Below are positions 1 through 7,815 of a stretch of DNA of 39,694 bases, one piece after another. The position numbers were made by a program, and so were the translations under genes. Under the pieces are notes generated by a model, which searched no databases, had not been told where the DNA came from, and saw only the letters and a program-made list of their open reading frames with translations. The first letter of the stretch is position 1. Each line of letters starts with the position of its first letter. Source of the stretch: JBMOPD01 sp049323615 (GTDB lineage Bacteria; Bacillota; Desulfotomaculia; Desulfotomaculales; Desulfocucumaceae); NCBI GenBank assembly GCA_049323615.1, contig JBMOPD010000062.1, positions 1 to 39,694 of the forward strand. Direction: 5' to 3'.

Positions 1-246
1 AAGCCTCGGATATTTCAGCAATATCATTACAACCTGCCTAAAAAAGTTTCATTTTCACGCCAAGGGATAAGTGTGCCCTTTTTTAGGCTTGCTCCTTCAG
101 CCGGGTAATCGAAATGTTTTCACGCTATCTTCTTCCCAAAAATCAAAGCCGCCCGGCCCATAACGGTCAAACGGCTAAATTTTTATACTAAATATTAATA
201 AATTATCGAGGGTACTTCATTACAGGAATGCCCGGTAGATTCACCT
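1..246. other. Left-edge non-coding stretch
   Basis: No gene is supported here. A weak stem, AAGGG at 62-66 with CCCTT at 76-80 followed by a T run, could end a plus-strand transcript entering from outside the window. The rest is AT-rich and shows nothing recognisable. Confidence 0.3.
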
Positions 247-696
247 TCAGTCCGCATCAACCGGCTGCTTGCAGTTCCTGCACCGCTTCGCCCCCCTGAA
301 AAGCCTGTACCCGCATTCGGGGCAAATGTACCTTTGTTCCTCTTCCTCCACCCACTTTTCGGTACCAACTTCACGCCACCTGGGTACGGCGCGCAGTATG
401 ACCTTTTTCCCCACCTCCAGAGGAAAATTACTAATATGTTCACAGGGGAAATCGCTGCATTCATGACAGCCCGTGTACCCGCGTTCCTTCGCGCATGTCT
501 TGATGGGGCATGTGCGGCAGAAAACAAAGGGATCTTCGGACATGCAGCCTCTGCAGCGGATTTCCTCAGCCGCAACTCCGTATACGGTGCATAATCTTTC
601 CTTGAATTTCAGGTTATTTTCCCTGTGGGCGATCAAAATCCCGCATACGCCGCAGTACAATCCGCATGGTGAGATCAGCGCGTTATCAATATTCAT
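247..696 (-). CDS. DUF3795-type cysteine-rich protein with C-terminal zinc ribbon
   Basis: A 149-residue protein rich in paired cysteines. The N-terminus (SPCGLYCGVCGI) and the following CRGC, CRTCPIKTC and GCHEC clusters are the pattern of the DUF3795 family, whose role is unknown but which probably binds metal. The last 30 residues hold CPECGY and CRNC, a rubredoxin-like zinc ribbon added to the family core. The start is chosen at 696 because AAAGGAGT lies seven bases upstream; a longer in-frame reading from 756 lacks a ribosome site. It stands alone, downstream of the metallo-hydrolase gene and separated from it by a stem-loop. Family call is fairly safe; function is not known. Confidence 0.8.
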   Translation of the reverse strand: MNIDNALISPCGLYCGVCGILIAHRENNLKFKERLCTVYGVAAEEIRCRGCMSEDPFVFCRTCPIKTCAKERGYTGCHECSDFPCEHISNFPLEVGKKVILRAVPRWREVGTEKWVEEEEQRYICPECGYRLFRGAKRCRNCKQPVDAD

Positions 697-750
697 GGGC
701 AAGACTCCTTTGTTTTTAGATTTCTTCCTCCACCGGGACCCTCTTGGGGA

Positions 751-778
751 TTTCACCCCGGCCGTAGCCGGGTTGAAA
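751..778. terminator. Stem-loop between DUF3795 and MBL genes
   Basis: TTTCACCCCGGC at 751-762 pairs with GCCGGGTTGAAA at 767-778 (11 of 12 positions) around a CGTA loop. On the plus strand it is followed by TTTTATTTATTTT. It lies just downstream of the metallo-hydrolase stop on the minus strand and may separate the two minus-strand genes. Confidence 0.45.
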
Positions 779-833
779 TTTTATTTATTTTACTTATCGC
801 TCATTGTGCCGGAAGGCGTCCCTTGTCTCTGCG

Positions 834-1634
834 CTATTTGCACAGAATGGACCGGATAAGATTTTCGGAGCTGTAATGCCCTCCCGTCAATTGAGCTAAA
901 GAACTTTCCCGCCCACATATTTGAGTGCAGATGGCGCTTACCGGCATGCCCTCTTCATCCAGCCGCTTAGCCGTACGGGACAATTCCCGGAGGTAATCAA
1001 GATACCTCCTTAGGGCTTCCCGGCCATCCTCCACCACTCTGCCGATGGAAGTAAATAATATCAGCCGGTCGGTTTTAATATCCAAAAGCCTTTCTATGGA
1101 CCTGGCAATTTCGTTGATATCTTCATCCGCACGGAGTACCTTTTGATTTTCAGAGACAAAGAGATCTCCGGAAAAACACCAGCCTTTGCCTGGTTCCAAT
1201 AAGACAATGTGATCCTTGCAATGGCCGGGAGTATCGATTATTTCAAAGGTGTAATTGTCTGTATTGATGGTGCCGGATAAAGGTTCAACTACCGAAGGCC
1301 TCGGGTAACCCCAGACCAATTCCTGGTATGGGTTAAGCCTTGGAACCCGGCTGATCAGGGGAACCGCTGCGGGGTGGGCATAAATTTTTATGCCGAATTT
1401 TTGCCCTACAAGGTGGTTGGCGCCCACGTGATCCTCGTGGTGATGGGTATTGACGGCAAGTTTTATATTCTTTCCCTGCAGGCAGTTAATAAATTCCTCC
1501 GACGTGTATTCGCAGCCGGTATCGATCAGCAGTCCGTCCACGATATACGCAGCCACCCAGTAGAGAGGCCGCCCGTTCATCTCATGGCTCATCTTAATCT
1601 GTGTCACTTCTTCAAATTGACTGATTTCTATCAT
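834..1634 (-). CDS. MBL-fold metallo-hydrolase
   Basis: 266 residues with the signature of the metallo-beta-lactamase superfamily: NTHHHEDHVGAN (HxHxDH metal motif) near residue 60, a later TPGHCKDH histidine around 135 and SGDLF aspartate around 155. These residues bind a dinuclear metal centre; the family hydrolyses thioesters, lactones or phosphoesters, or binds flavodiiron partners, and nothing here picks one. No flavodoxin domain follows, so it is not a full flavodiiron protein. The start at 1634 has only a moderate GGTG upstream. It is transcribed away from the flavin oxidoreductase gene; the shared region holds tandem 19-20 base repeats. Confidence 0.85.
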   Translation of the reverse strand: MIEISQFEEVTQIKMSHEMNGRPLYWVAAYIVDGLLIDTGCEYTSEEFINCLQGKNIKLAVNTHHHEDHVGANHLVGQKFGIKIYAHPAAVPLISRVPRLNPYQELVWGYPRPSVVEPLSGTINTDNYTFEIIDTPGHCKDHIVLLEPGKGWCFSGDLFVSENQKVLRADEDINEIARSIERLLDIKTDRLILFTSIGRVVEDGREALRRYLDYLRELSRTAKRLDEEGMPVSAICTQICGRESSLAQLTGGHYSSENLIRSILCK

Positions 1635-1681
1635 TACCAGGACACCCTTTCCCTCCCCTTATTTCTAACCTACCTTGCTTG

Positions 1682-1720
1682 TAAGATAATACCTTATTAC
1701 TAAGATAATAGCTTAGTTAC
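1682..1720. repeat. Two tandem 19-20 base direct repeats in a divergent promoter region
   Basis: The copies at 1682-1700 and 1701-1720 both begin TAAGATAATA and end TTATTAC or TTAGTTAC. They lie head to tail 50-90 bases upstream of the MBL gene start, and each carries a TATTAT-like hexamer on the minus strand. They could be an operator or duplicated promoter elements. Confidence 0.5.
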
Positions 1721-1727
1721 TGCGTTA

Positions 1728-1742
1728 TGGCAACTGTTCTGC
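1728..1742 (+). promoter_or_regulatory. Possible sigma-54 promoter
   Basis: TGGCAACTGTTCTGC keeps the GG and GC dinucleotides at the -24/-12 spacing of the sigma-54 consensus TGGCAC-N5-TTGC, with mismatches at two other positions. It is about 230 bases upstream of the flavin oxidoreductase gene, which is far, so support is modest. Confidence 0.3.
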
Positions 1743-1768
1743 CAAAAAATTTTTACCATTAAACGGGG

Positions 1769-1787
1769 AGGAACTGTCCCTCTGTCA
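1769..1787. repeat. Dispersed AGGAACYGTCCC motif, copy 1
   Basis: AGGAACTGTCCCTCTGTCA closely matches the motif at 4670-4688 and the core of the palindromic unit at 18628-18656. It resembles REP-like intergenic repeats. No transposase is nearby. Confidence 0.4.
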
Positions 1788-1974
1788 TGGCAGCGCAGAG
1801 ACACTGATCAGGAAGCTGCCGGCGGTAAGCGGCGATCAGTTATATGGAAGATTAAAGGAGCTTGGTCCACACCGCAGAAAGATAATAAAACTGAATAGGA
1901 ATTAAAGGAATTTGGCCGCCGGCAACAAAATAATGTTTTAATGCTAAAAAGAAACGGAACGGGGGGTATCAACC

Positions 1975-3102
1975 TTGAGCGTACTTTTCTCACCTCTGGA
2001 AATAAAGGGGCTGCGGTTTAAAAACAGGATTGTATTCCCGCCCATTACCACCTGCTTTGCCACGCATAAGGCCGAGGTCACCGAAAAAATGATGAACTAC
2101 TACGCGGAGCGGGCCCGGGGCGGGGCGGCCATGTTAATCCTGGAGCCGGGAGTAACCAGCCCCTACGGCAAACTAAATCCCAGGTCCATGGGTATTTACG
2201 AGGACCGGTTTGTGGACCCGCTGGCCCGGCTGGTGGAAGGGATCAAAAGGCACGACGCCCTTGCCTTTATCCAGCTCTGCCACGCGGGACCCCGGGCCCG
2301 GGCGCTGCCCCCGAACGCACAGCCTGTTTCGTCCTCTGATGTACCCATATTCAAGGGCGTGGTTCCCAAACCCCTGGAAGCCGGCGAAATCTCAAGGATT
2401 GTGGAGGAGTTCGTGCTGGCGGCCCGCCGGGCGGCCCGGGCCGGCTTCGACGGAGTGGAGATACACGGGGCCCACTTTTACCTGCTGAGCAACTTCCTGT
2501 CTCCCCTCACCAACCGCCGGCGGGACGGCTACGGGGGCGACGCAGCGGGCCGGGCAAGGATAATCTGCGAGATCATCGGCGGCATCAAGCAGGTGTGCGG
2601 GTCCGGCTTCCCGGTGATCGTGCGCTACCACACCCGGGAAATGGGCGAGGGGGCCCTGGACCCGGCCGGGTCGGCGGCCCTGGGCAGGGAATTCGCGGCC
2701 GCCGGGGCCGATATACTGCACCTCTCCAGCTGGTTTCTGCCCGACCCGGCCCTGGAGGCGGTGATGACCATTCCGGCCACCTCCATCCCCGGCGAGGACG
2801 CCCCCGAGGGCTGCTTCCTGGAACACACCGCCGCGGTAAAAAGGGAGGTATCCCTGCCGGTCATCGGCGTAGGCAAGATCATCGACCCCGCCGTGGCCGG
2901 GCAGGCCCTGGCGGAAGGGAAGTGCGACCTGGTGGCCGTCGGGCGGGGCCTGGTGGCCGACCCGGACTGGCCGGCAAAGGCCGCGGCGGGGGAACAGATC
3001 CGCCGCTGCAGGTCGTGCAAGGCCTGTATCAATTCGCTGGCCTCGGGCGAGATGGTCTGCTCGGTAAACCCGGACCTTAAAAAGACGGGAATTGGGAATT
3101 AG
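1975..3102 (+). CDS. Old Yellow Enzyme-family NADH:flavin oxidoreductase, short form
   Basis: 375 residues matching the FMN-binding TIM barrel of the 2,4-dienoyl-CoA reductase branch of Old Yellow Enzymes. Visible are the N-terminal FKNRIVFPP strand, HAGPRARAL, the family block SNFLSPLTNRRRDGYGG, the VGVGKI / VAVGRGLVADPDW phosphate-binding end of the barrel, and a cluster C-x2-C-x2-C-x10-C followed by VNP that binds a [4Fe-4S] cluster in related enzymes. The roughly 280-residue FAD/NAD domain that normally follows is absent: the protein stops right after the cluster, and its last codons and stop lie inside a heptamer repeat array. TTG start with GGGGGG seven bases upstream. Electron input would have to come from a partner. 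The MFS gene follows 124 bases later, suggesting co-transcription. Confidence 0.85.
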   Translation: MSVLFSPLEIKGLRFKNRIVFPPITTCFATHKAEVTEKMMNYYAERARGGAAMLILEPGVTSPYGKLNPRSMGIYEDRFVDPLARLVEGIKRHDALAFIQLCHAGPRARALPPNAQPVSSSDVPIFKGVVPKPLEAGEISRIVEEFVLAARRAARAGFDGVEIHGAHFYLLSNFLSPLTNRRRDGYGGDAAGRARIICEIIGGIKQVCGSGFPVIVRYHTREMGEGALDPAGSAALGREFAAAGADILHLSSWFLPDPALEAVMTIPATSIPGEDAPEGCFLEHTAAVKREVSLPVIGVGKIIDPAVAGQALAEGKCDLVAVGRGLVADPDWPAKAAAGEQIRRCRSCKACINSLASGEMVCSVNPDLKKTGIGN

Positions 3103-3121
3103 GAATTGGGAATTGGGGATC
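3087..3121. repeat. Heptamer tandem array (GGGAATT type)
   Basis: Five 7-base units in register: GGGAATT, GGGAATT, AGGAATT, GGGAATT, GGGGATC. The stop codon of the preceding oxidoreductase is the TAG formed at the second/third unit border. Confidence 0.85.
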
Positions 3122-3184
3122 GGAAAGGAATAATAATGCACTGTCAGTGCCGTGACAGTTTTTCTGACCGGTTAATGTTATCCT

Positions 3185-3205
3185 GGATTCTGAATTCTAA
3201 ACTCT
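3185..3205. repeat. Short heptamer array (GGATTCT type)
   Basis: Three 7-base units, GGATTCT, GAATTCT and AAACTCT, immediately upstream of the MFS gene ribosome site. The sequence resembles the unit of the array at 25601-25638. Confidence 0.5.
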
Positions 3206-3226
3206 CAGGAAGAGGGGACGATAGAC

Positions 3227-4405
3227 TTGACAACGGCTTCTCCCAAAGGGGGAAAAATATTTTCCATATCCCTGGCCCACCTGATCAACGACTGGTACAT
3301 GAACTACACCCAGACCCTGCTGCCCTTCCTGGTGGCCGCCGGGCTGGGAGTGAGCAAGGGAGCCTTTCTGATATCGGCCTTTACCATCACCTCTTCCCTC
3401 CTGCAGCCGGTCTTCGGCTACCTGGTGGACCAGAAAAACCAGCGCTGGATGGTCTACCTGGGTACCCTGTGGATGGCCGGCCTGCTCTCCGTGGTGGGCG
3501 TGGTCAAAAACTACCCCCTTCAGGTGATATTGGTAACGCTGGCGGGAATGGGGACGGCCGCCTTTCACCCCCAGGCGTCGGCCATGATCAGCGCGGTCAG
3601 CGGCATGCGCAAAGGCTTCTTCCAGGCCCTCTTTATTGCCGCCGGGAACGTGGGCTGGGCACTTACACCGCTGATGGTGGTGCCCTTTGTCCTGCATTTC
3701 GGGCTCGGGATGTCCCCGGCCTTCTTCCTGCTGGGCTTCGCCGCCGCAGTGCTGCTGTGGCTCACCGCCCCGCGGATGCAGGGAGGCCCCAAGGCCGCTC
3801 CCCCGCCCTTCTGGTCAACAATACGCCACGTCTGGGCCGACCTGGCAAAAGTGGTACTGGTGGTGGCCTGCCGCTCCCTGGCCTACTTCGGGCTGGTAGC
3901 CTTTCTACCCCTTTATTTGCAGCATGAAAACGTCTCCCTGGTCACCGGCAGCCGCCTTTTATTCCTGATGCTGTTCACCGGCGCCATGGGAGGCCTGGCC
4001 GGCGGCTACCTTTCCGACATCTTCGGCCGCAAGCCGGTAATCGTGGGCTCGCTGCTGCTGGCCACGCCCATGTTCTACCTGTTCCTGCATACCGGCGGGA
4101 TTTACAGCTACATCCTGCTGGCCCTGGCCGGGGCCTTTCTCCTGGCCTCCTTCTCGGTGACCGTGGTGGTGGCCCAGGAACTGATCAGCAAAAACGCCGC
4201 CGTCGCCTCAGGCCTGATGCTGGGCTTCGGCATCGGCACCGGCGGCCTGGGAGTGGGGCTGGTGGGCCTTCTGGCCGAGTACAGGGGGATTGATTTTGCC
4301 ATCAACCTGTTAATCCTGCTGCCCCTTCTGGCCGGTCTCCTCGGCCTGTCCATCCGGGGCAGAACAGGCCTGCAGAGCCGGCAGGCGGGAGTTTCAGCTA
4401 ATTAG
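3227..4405 (+). CDS. MFS transporter, fosmidomycin-resistance (Fsr) type
   Basis: 392 residues with about twelve hydrophobic segments. The start SLAHLINDWYMNYTQTLLPF and the segment GMGTAAFHPQASAM are the typical first-helix and helix-4 blocks of the fosmidomycin-resistance group of the major facilitator superfamily; a second-half loop GGYLSDIFGRKP is the repeated MFS loop motif. Members are proton-driven exporters; the substrate here is unknown. The TTG start is preceded by AGGAAGAGGGG. It follows the flavin oxidoreductase on the same strand, so the pair may form a unit for modifying and exporting a small molecule, which is inference. Confidence 0.85.
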   Translation: MTTASPKGGKIFSISLAHLINDWYMNYTQTLLPFLVAAGLGVSKGAFLISAFTITSSLLQPVFGYLVDQKNQRWMVYLGTLWMAGLLSVVGVVKNYPLQVILVTLAGMGTAAFHPQASAMISAVSGMRKGFFQALFIAAGNVGWALTPLMVVPFVLHFGLGMSPAFFLLGFAAAVLLWLTAPRMQGGPKAAPPPFWSTIRHVWADLAKVVLVVACRSLAYFGLVAFLPLYLQHENVSLVTGSRLLFLMLFTGAMGGLAGGYLSDIFGRKPVIVGSLLLATPMFYLFLHTGGIYSYILLALAGAFLLASFSVTVVVAQELISKNAAVASGLMLGFGIGTGGLGVGLVGLLAEYRGIDFAINLLILLPLLAGLLGLSIRGRTGLQSRQAGVSAN

Positions 4406-4528
4406 GTTCGAATTATCTTTACCCTGATCAAGGAAAGCGATCCCGAAAATGTCGGCGTGGGGGCGGAATTGCTGGCAAACAGGCAGAAAGGCTAAAGGGA
4501 AGCAGAAAACTGGATTCGGAGGTCTGCA

Positions 4529-4705
4529 ATGAAGTACAGGCAGGGAAAAGTGGGCCGTATTTTTGTGGCCCGGGCGGAACACGGAGACAACCTTAATTTC
4601 GCCAATAAAAACGCCCGGTGTTATCACCGGAAGAACGGCAGCCATACCCTGCCGTATTTTATTTTACGCAGGAACCGTCCCTGCTGTCGGCTTTGTTCAA
4701 CTTGA
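4529..4705 (+). pseudogene. Remnant of a PPC/DUF296-domain protein
   Basis: A 58-codon ORF begins MKYRQGKVGRIFVARAEHGD, which resembles the N-terminus of PPC-domain (DUF296) proteins, and has a good GGAGG six bases before its ATG. After about 22 residues the similarity stops: the next codons run into a CCGGTG-TTAT-CACCGG hairpin (4615-4630) and the dispersed repeat at 4670, then a stop. Full-length PPC proteins are about 130-150 residues, so most of the domain is missing. An open stretch at 4406-4495, in frame after the MFS stop and without a start codon, is protein-like but unidentified. Confidence 0.5.
4670..4688. repeat. Dispersed AGGAACYGTCCC motif, copy 2
   Basis: AGGAACCGTCCCTGCTGTC matches copy 1 at 1769-1787 in nearly all positions. 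It lies inside the tail of the broken PPC-domain ORF, suggesting the repeat or its insertion contributed to the break. Confidence 0.4.
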
Positions 4706-4826
4706 TTAAGAGCCATATTCCTGCCGGAGCCTAACACTTGTAAAGCATTGTCGCCAATTGATGTCAACTTGCTGACTGAAAAATACTATATATATAAATA
4801 AAACCGGTAGTTGTTGAGGTGCGAGC

Positions 4827-5729
4827 ATGGAATGGGCGCTGTGTATCCCACAAAGCTGTTATTTACACCGCATTGCCGATCCCTGGCGGGAAACGGGCGA
4901 AAGAAACTGGCCCGATGCGCGAAGGGTCATTGAAAATATGTTCGGCGGGATAAAATTTACCCGTCTGTACTTTGGCCAGGAATTTTGTGAAAAGGCCCTG
5001 CCGGCGGCCGGTGAACTGCTGGAGTCCGTGGAAGAATCCAAACGGCTCGGGATGGAGTTCACCCTGGTCACCCCTTATGTTACTGAAAGAGGCCTGGCAA
5101 AACTGGAGGGCCGGCTGAAGGAACTGGAACGGGAGCGGCCCGGCTGTGAGGTTGTCGTTAACGACTGGGGGGTGCTGTACCTGCTGCACAGAAAATTCCC
5201 CACCCTCAATCCGGTTTTGGGCAGGCTGCTCAATAAAATCTGGCGCGACCCGCGGCTGGACAATTACCTGAAGAACCACCCCGCCGGTGATTGCAAAATA
5301 CTGCGCAACTGCAGCCTGGCCGGGCCGTACATGAAAAAGCTGTTGAAAAGGCTGAATGTGAAAAGAATCGAGCTGGATAACCTGCTGCAGGGACTGGATG
5401 ACGGCCTTTCCCACTGGGGCTATAAATTATCCCTCTACATACCCTACGGCTGTATCACCACCGGGCGGATTTGCCTTTTCGGCTCCTGGGGGCTGAAACA
5501 GCCCGGCAAGTTCAGGTCCACCGGCAGGACCTGCAGCCGCCAGTGCAGGCATTACCGGCTGGAGATGCGCGACATGAGCGGCCAGGTGCCGAAAAACGGC
5601 GGCTGGCGGATAGTTCAGAAGGGAAACACGGTGTTTTACGAGCAGACGGCGGACCTTCTGGCCAAAGGACTGGAACAGGCCGGTAAGCTCAAGATAAGCA
5701 GAATCGTTTACCAGCCCGACCCACTGTAA
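4827..5729 (+). CDS. U32-peptidase-related iron-sulfur protein (UbiV-like partner)
   Basis: 300 residues; no catalytic protease motif is seen. The region around residues 205-240 has four cysteines in the order C-x7-C then C-x3-C, within the blocks GCITTGRICLFGSW and RTCSRQC. This resembles the C-terminal cluster-binding part of UbiV-type members of the U32 family, which bind a [4Fe-4S] cluster and work as heterodimers with UbiU-type partners in oxygen-independent hydroxylation. The next gene, 16 bases downstream, is a second U32-like protein, which supports a pair. ATG at 4827 with GAGGTG upstream; AT-rich TATATATAAATA just before may include the -10 region. No quinone or tRNA-modification gene is adjacent, so the substrate is unknown. 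Confidence 0.65.
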   Translation: MEWALCIPQSCYLHRIADPWRETGERNWPDARRVIENMFGGIKFTRLYFGQEFCEKALPAAGELLESVEESKRLGMEFTLVTPYVTERGLAKLEGRLKELERERPGCEVVVNDWGVLYLLHRKFPTLNPVLGRLLNKIWRDPRLDNYLKNHPAGDCKILRNCSLAGPYMKKLLKRLNVKRIELDNLLQGLDDGLSHWGYKLSLYIPYGCITTGRICLFGSWGLKQPGKFRSTGRTCSRQCRHYRLEMRDMSGQVPKNGGWRIVQKGNTVFYEQTADLLAKGLEQAGKLKISRIVYQPDPL

Positions 5730-5745
5730 ATAAGGGGATGTCAGT

Positions 5746-6738
5746 ATGAAAGTCTTAGCCCCTGCAAGTTCGGCCTACGAAGCCGGGGCCCTGATTTCCG
5801 CCGGCGCGGAAGAACTTTTCTGCGGGCTGCACCCGGGGGCCTGGAAAAGCAGGCACGGCGGGGAAGTCTGGCTTAACCGCCGGGGACCCGGCGCGGCCAA
5901 TATCGAAAGCATGGAAGAATTGAAAAAATTGGCGGAAACCGCCCACAGCCGGGGCGTCCCGGTGTTTTTAACCCTTAACCTGCCCTTCTACCACCCCGAC
6001 CATTATCCGGAAATAATTTCACTGGCCGGTGGGGTCATTGACAGCCGCAGCGCCGACGCCTTAATCATCGGGGATCCCGGCATGATCCTGGCCGTCAGGG
6101 AGTCTCTTCCGGACGCGGCCATCCATGTGAGCAGCCTGGCGCCGGTTTTAAACAGCTCCGCCGCTTCCTTTTTCCGTGTTTTGGGCGCCGCCAGAATTAT
6201 CTTCCCCCGTTATGTGGACCTGGAGGACATCAGGGTGATTATGGACAAAGCCGGCCGGGACATGGAGTATGAGGTCTTTATATTAAACGACGGCTGTGTT
6301 TTCGAGGAGGGTTACTGCCTTGCCAGCCATGCCTTCGGCGGGGCCTTCTGCCACCGGCCATGGTTTTACCGGCTGGCGGGGGAAGAGGACGGCCAGGCAA
6401 GCACGGCGAAAGAGCCCTTCTGGCATCATCTCAGGGATTATCAAAAGTGGCTCTGGTGCGTTAAAAACTGCGGCGGGGGCCCCGGTCCCGGCGGCCACCC
6501 CCTGGGCATGTGCGGGCTGTGCGCCCTGCCGGAACTGCACGCCATGGGTGTGGCGTCGGTGAAAATCGTCGGCAGGGAGGCGCCGCTGCCCAGAAAAATA
6601 GCCAGTGTCAGGCTGGTCAGGCGGGTTCTGGACTGCGTCCGGGCCGGCCAGGACCCGGAAACCGTAAAGAGACAGGCCAAAAAAATAAGAAGCACACCCC
6701 ATTTATGTGCTTCCGGCTATATGTGCTATTTCCGCTGA
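5746..6738 (+). CDS. U32 family (peptidase U32/UbiU-like) protein
   Basis: 330 residues. The N-terminus APASSAYEAGALISAGAEE is the classic first strand of the U32 TIM-barrel, and IHVSSLAPVLNSSAASFF with ARIIFPRYVDLEDI fits the QxS..N region and the ELS-equivalent strand (here PRY). Cysteines at NDGCVF, GYC and AFCHRPW, and later WCVKNC and MCGLC, give candidate cluster ligands; the last pair is unusual in spacing. It is coupled to the preceding U32-like gene. U32 members include UbiU, TrhP and RlhA hydroxylating enzymes; which of these applies cannot be told. ATG start with a GGGGATG ribosome site. Confidence 0.75.
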   Translation: MKVLAPASSAYEAGALISAGAEELFCGLHPGAWKSRHGGEVWLNRRGPGAANIESMEELKKLAETAHSRGVPVFLTLNLPFYHPDHYPEIISLAGGVIDSRSADALIIGDPGMILAVRESLPDAAIHVSSLAPVLNSSAASFFRVLGAARIIFPRYVDLEDIRVIMDKAGRDMEYEVFILNDGCVFEEGYCLASHAFGGAFCHRPWFYRLAGEEDGQASTAKEPFWHHLRDYQKWLWCVKNCGGGPGPGGHPLGMCGLCALPELHAMGVASVKIVGREAPLPRKIASVRLVRRVLDCVRAGQDPETVKRQAKKIRSTPHLCASGYMCYFR

Positions 6739-6953
6739 ATATTGTGCGGGAAGGGAGGGAATTCCCGGGGCCGCCTGCCTGAATGAATCATAGTCAACCG
6801 GCAAGGACAAACCCCCCTCTCCATGGCGAATCTTTTGCGCCGGACTATCCCTTCAATGCCGGCCCCCGTCAAATTTAATGTTTTAAGCCGTTTCGGGGGA
6901 ATTTCCTGTTTACTGCCATAAAATGGCTTCCTAATAAAGGGAAAGAGATATAC

Positions 6954-6959
6954 TATAAT
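6954..6959 (+). promoter_or_regulatory. Likely -10 element for the aldolase unit
   Basis: A perfect TATAAT lies 35 bases upstream of the leader ORF start. No convincing -35 hexamer is seen 16-18 bases before it, so the promoter is incomplete by consensus. Confidence 0.45.
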
Positions 6960-6993
6960 GGAAAAGGATAATTAACGGGAGGTGACGCCAAAG

Positions 6994-7059
6994 TTGAGCC
7001 CGGAAAAAACTATTACCGGCAGGCGCAGTCTCAGATCACAGAGTGAAACGGGGAAATGA
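6994..7059 (+). CDS. 21-residue leader ORF coupled to the aldolase gene
   Basis: TTG at 6994 is preceded by the strongest ribosome site in the area, GGGAGGTGA at 6978-6986. It opens a 21-codon frame (MSPEKTITGRRSL...) whose TGA stop at 7057-7059 overlaps the ATG of the aldolase as ATGA. The aldolase ATG itself has only GGGG two bases away. This is the arrangement of translational coupling: ribosomes ending on the leader would restart on the aldolase. The peptide is basic and serine/threonine-rich with no run of one amino acid, so classical amino-acid attenuation is not suggested. Its reality rests on the ribosome site and overlap only. Confidence 0.5.
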   Translation: MSPEKTITGRRSLRSQSETGK

Positions 7060-7748
7060 AACTGGGAAAATACGGTAAATACAAGGAGAAGGTCATTAAA
7101 TACGCCCAATTGATGCTGGCCGGGGGGTACACCGCCGGCACCGGGGGCAACGTGTCGGTGCTGATCGAAGGGGAAGATGCCGTTGCGGTGACGCCTTCGG
7201 ACAGGGACTACATGGAACTGGCCCCGGAGGACATCTGCGTGGTCAATTTCGACGGGGCGCCCCTTGAGGGAAAGCTCAAACCCTCGATTGAAACGGGCAT
7301 GCATATCGCGGTGTACAGGAACAGGCCGGATGTAAACGCGGTAATCCATACCCACCAGGTTTTCGCCAGTGTTTTCGCGCTGCTGAACCGGCCCGTCCCG
7401 GCCCTGTTTGACGAGGCGGTAGCCAACATGGGAGACGTGGTGGAGGTCATTCCCTACGCCCTGTCCGGCAGCCCGGAACTGGCCGCCAATGTCGCCGGCA
7501 AGCTGGCCAACAGGTGCAACTGCTATATAATCCAGAACCACGGCGCCCTGTGCCTGGGCGTCAGCATCGAAAAGGCCTTCCGGAATGTAGAGCTGCTGGA
7601 AAAGTGCGCCCGGGTTTACTACTGCGCCCTGGCCGCCGGCGGGGAGATAACCACCCTGCCCCAATCCGCCGTCGATCACTTCCTGCAAATACTCCGGCGG
7701 GAGCAGGACAGGGAGGTGGAAAGGAAGTCAGGGATCCGGGATTTGTAA
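7056..7748 (+). CDS. Class II aldolase/adducin family protein
   Basis: 230 residues of the FucA/AraD fold. Seen are TGGNVS near residue 30 (phosphate/substrate loop), a serine-rich TPSDRDY, the glutamate in KPSIETGMH (residue about 85), the zinc pair IHTHQ near 100, and the third zinc histidine in QNHGAL near 165. These fit a metal-dependent aldolase of sugar phosphates or a related epimerase or decarboxylase. Length is normal for L-fuculose-phosphate aldolase. Substrate is not determined, and no sugar kinase or isomerase gene is nearby. Translation probably depends on the short overlapping leader ORF upstream. Confidence 0.85.
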   Translation: MKLGKYGKYKEKVIKYAQLMLAGGYTAGTGGNVSVLIEGEDAVAVTPSDRDYMELAPEDICVVNFDGAPLEGKLKPSIETGMHIAVYRNRPDVNAVIHTHQVFASVFALLNRPVPALFDEAVANMGDVVEVIPYALSGSPELAANVAGKLANRCNCYIIQNHGALCLGVSIEKAFRNVELLEKCARVYYCALAAGGEITTLPQSAVDHFLQILRREQDREVERKSGIRDL

Positions 7749-7780
7749 TACCCTGATAATCTTTATTCCAGAATAATTCT

Positions 7781-7814
7781 CTCTGTGTTCTCTTTTTTCT
7801 CTGTGGCCTCTGTG
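7781..7814. repeat. CTCTGTG-rich intergenic repeat
   Basis: CTCTGTG occurs at 7781-7787, 7799-7805 and 7808-7814 in the 67-base gap between convergent genes. Similar low-complexity strings occur between genes in other bacteria; no function is apparent. Confidence 0.45.
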
Positions 7815-7815
7815 G

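Noticed and set aside
4400..4425. GGTTCGAAT, like a tRNA T-loop
   Set aside because: No flanking T-stem, anticodon arm or acceptor stem can be formed.
4394..4645. Minus-strand ORF of 83 codons downstream of the MFS gene
   Set aside because: No ribosome site or family features; it lies opposite the better-supported PPC-domain remnant.
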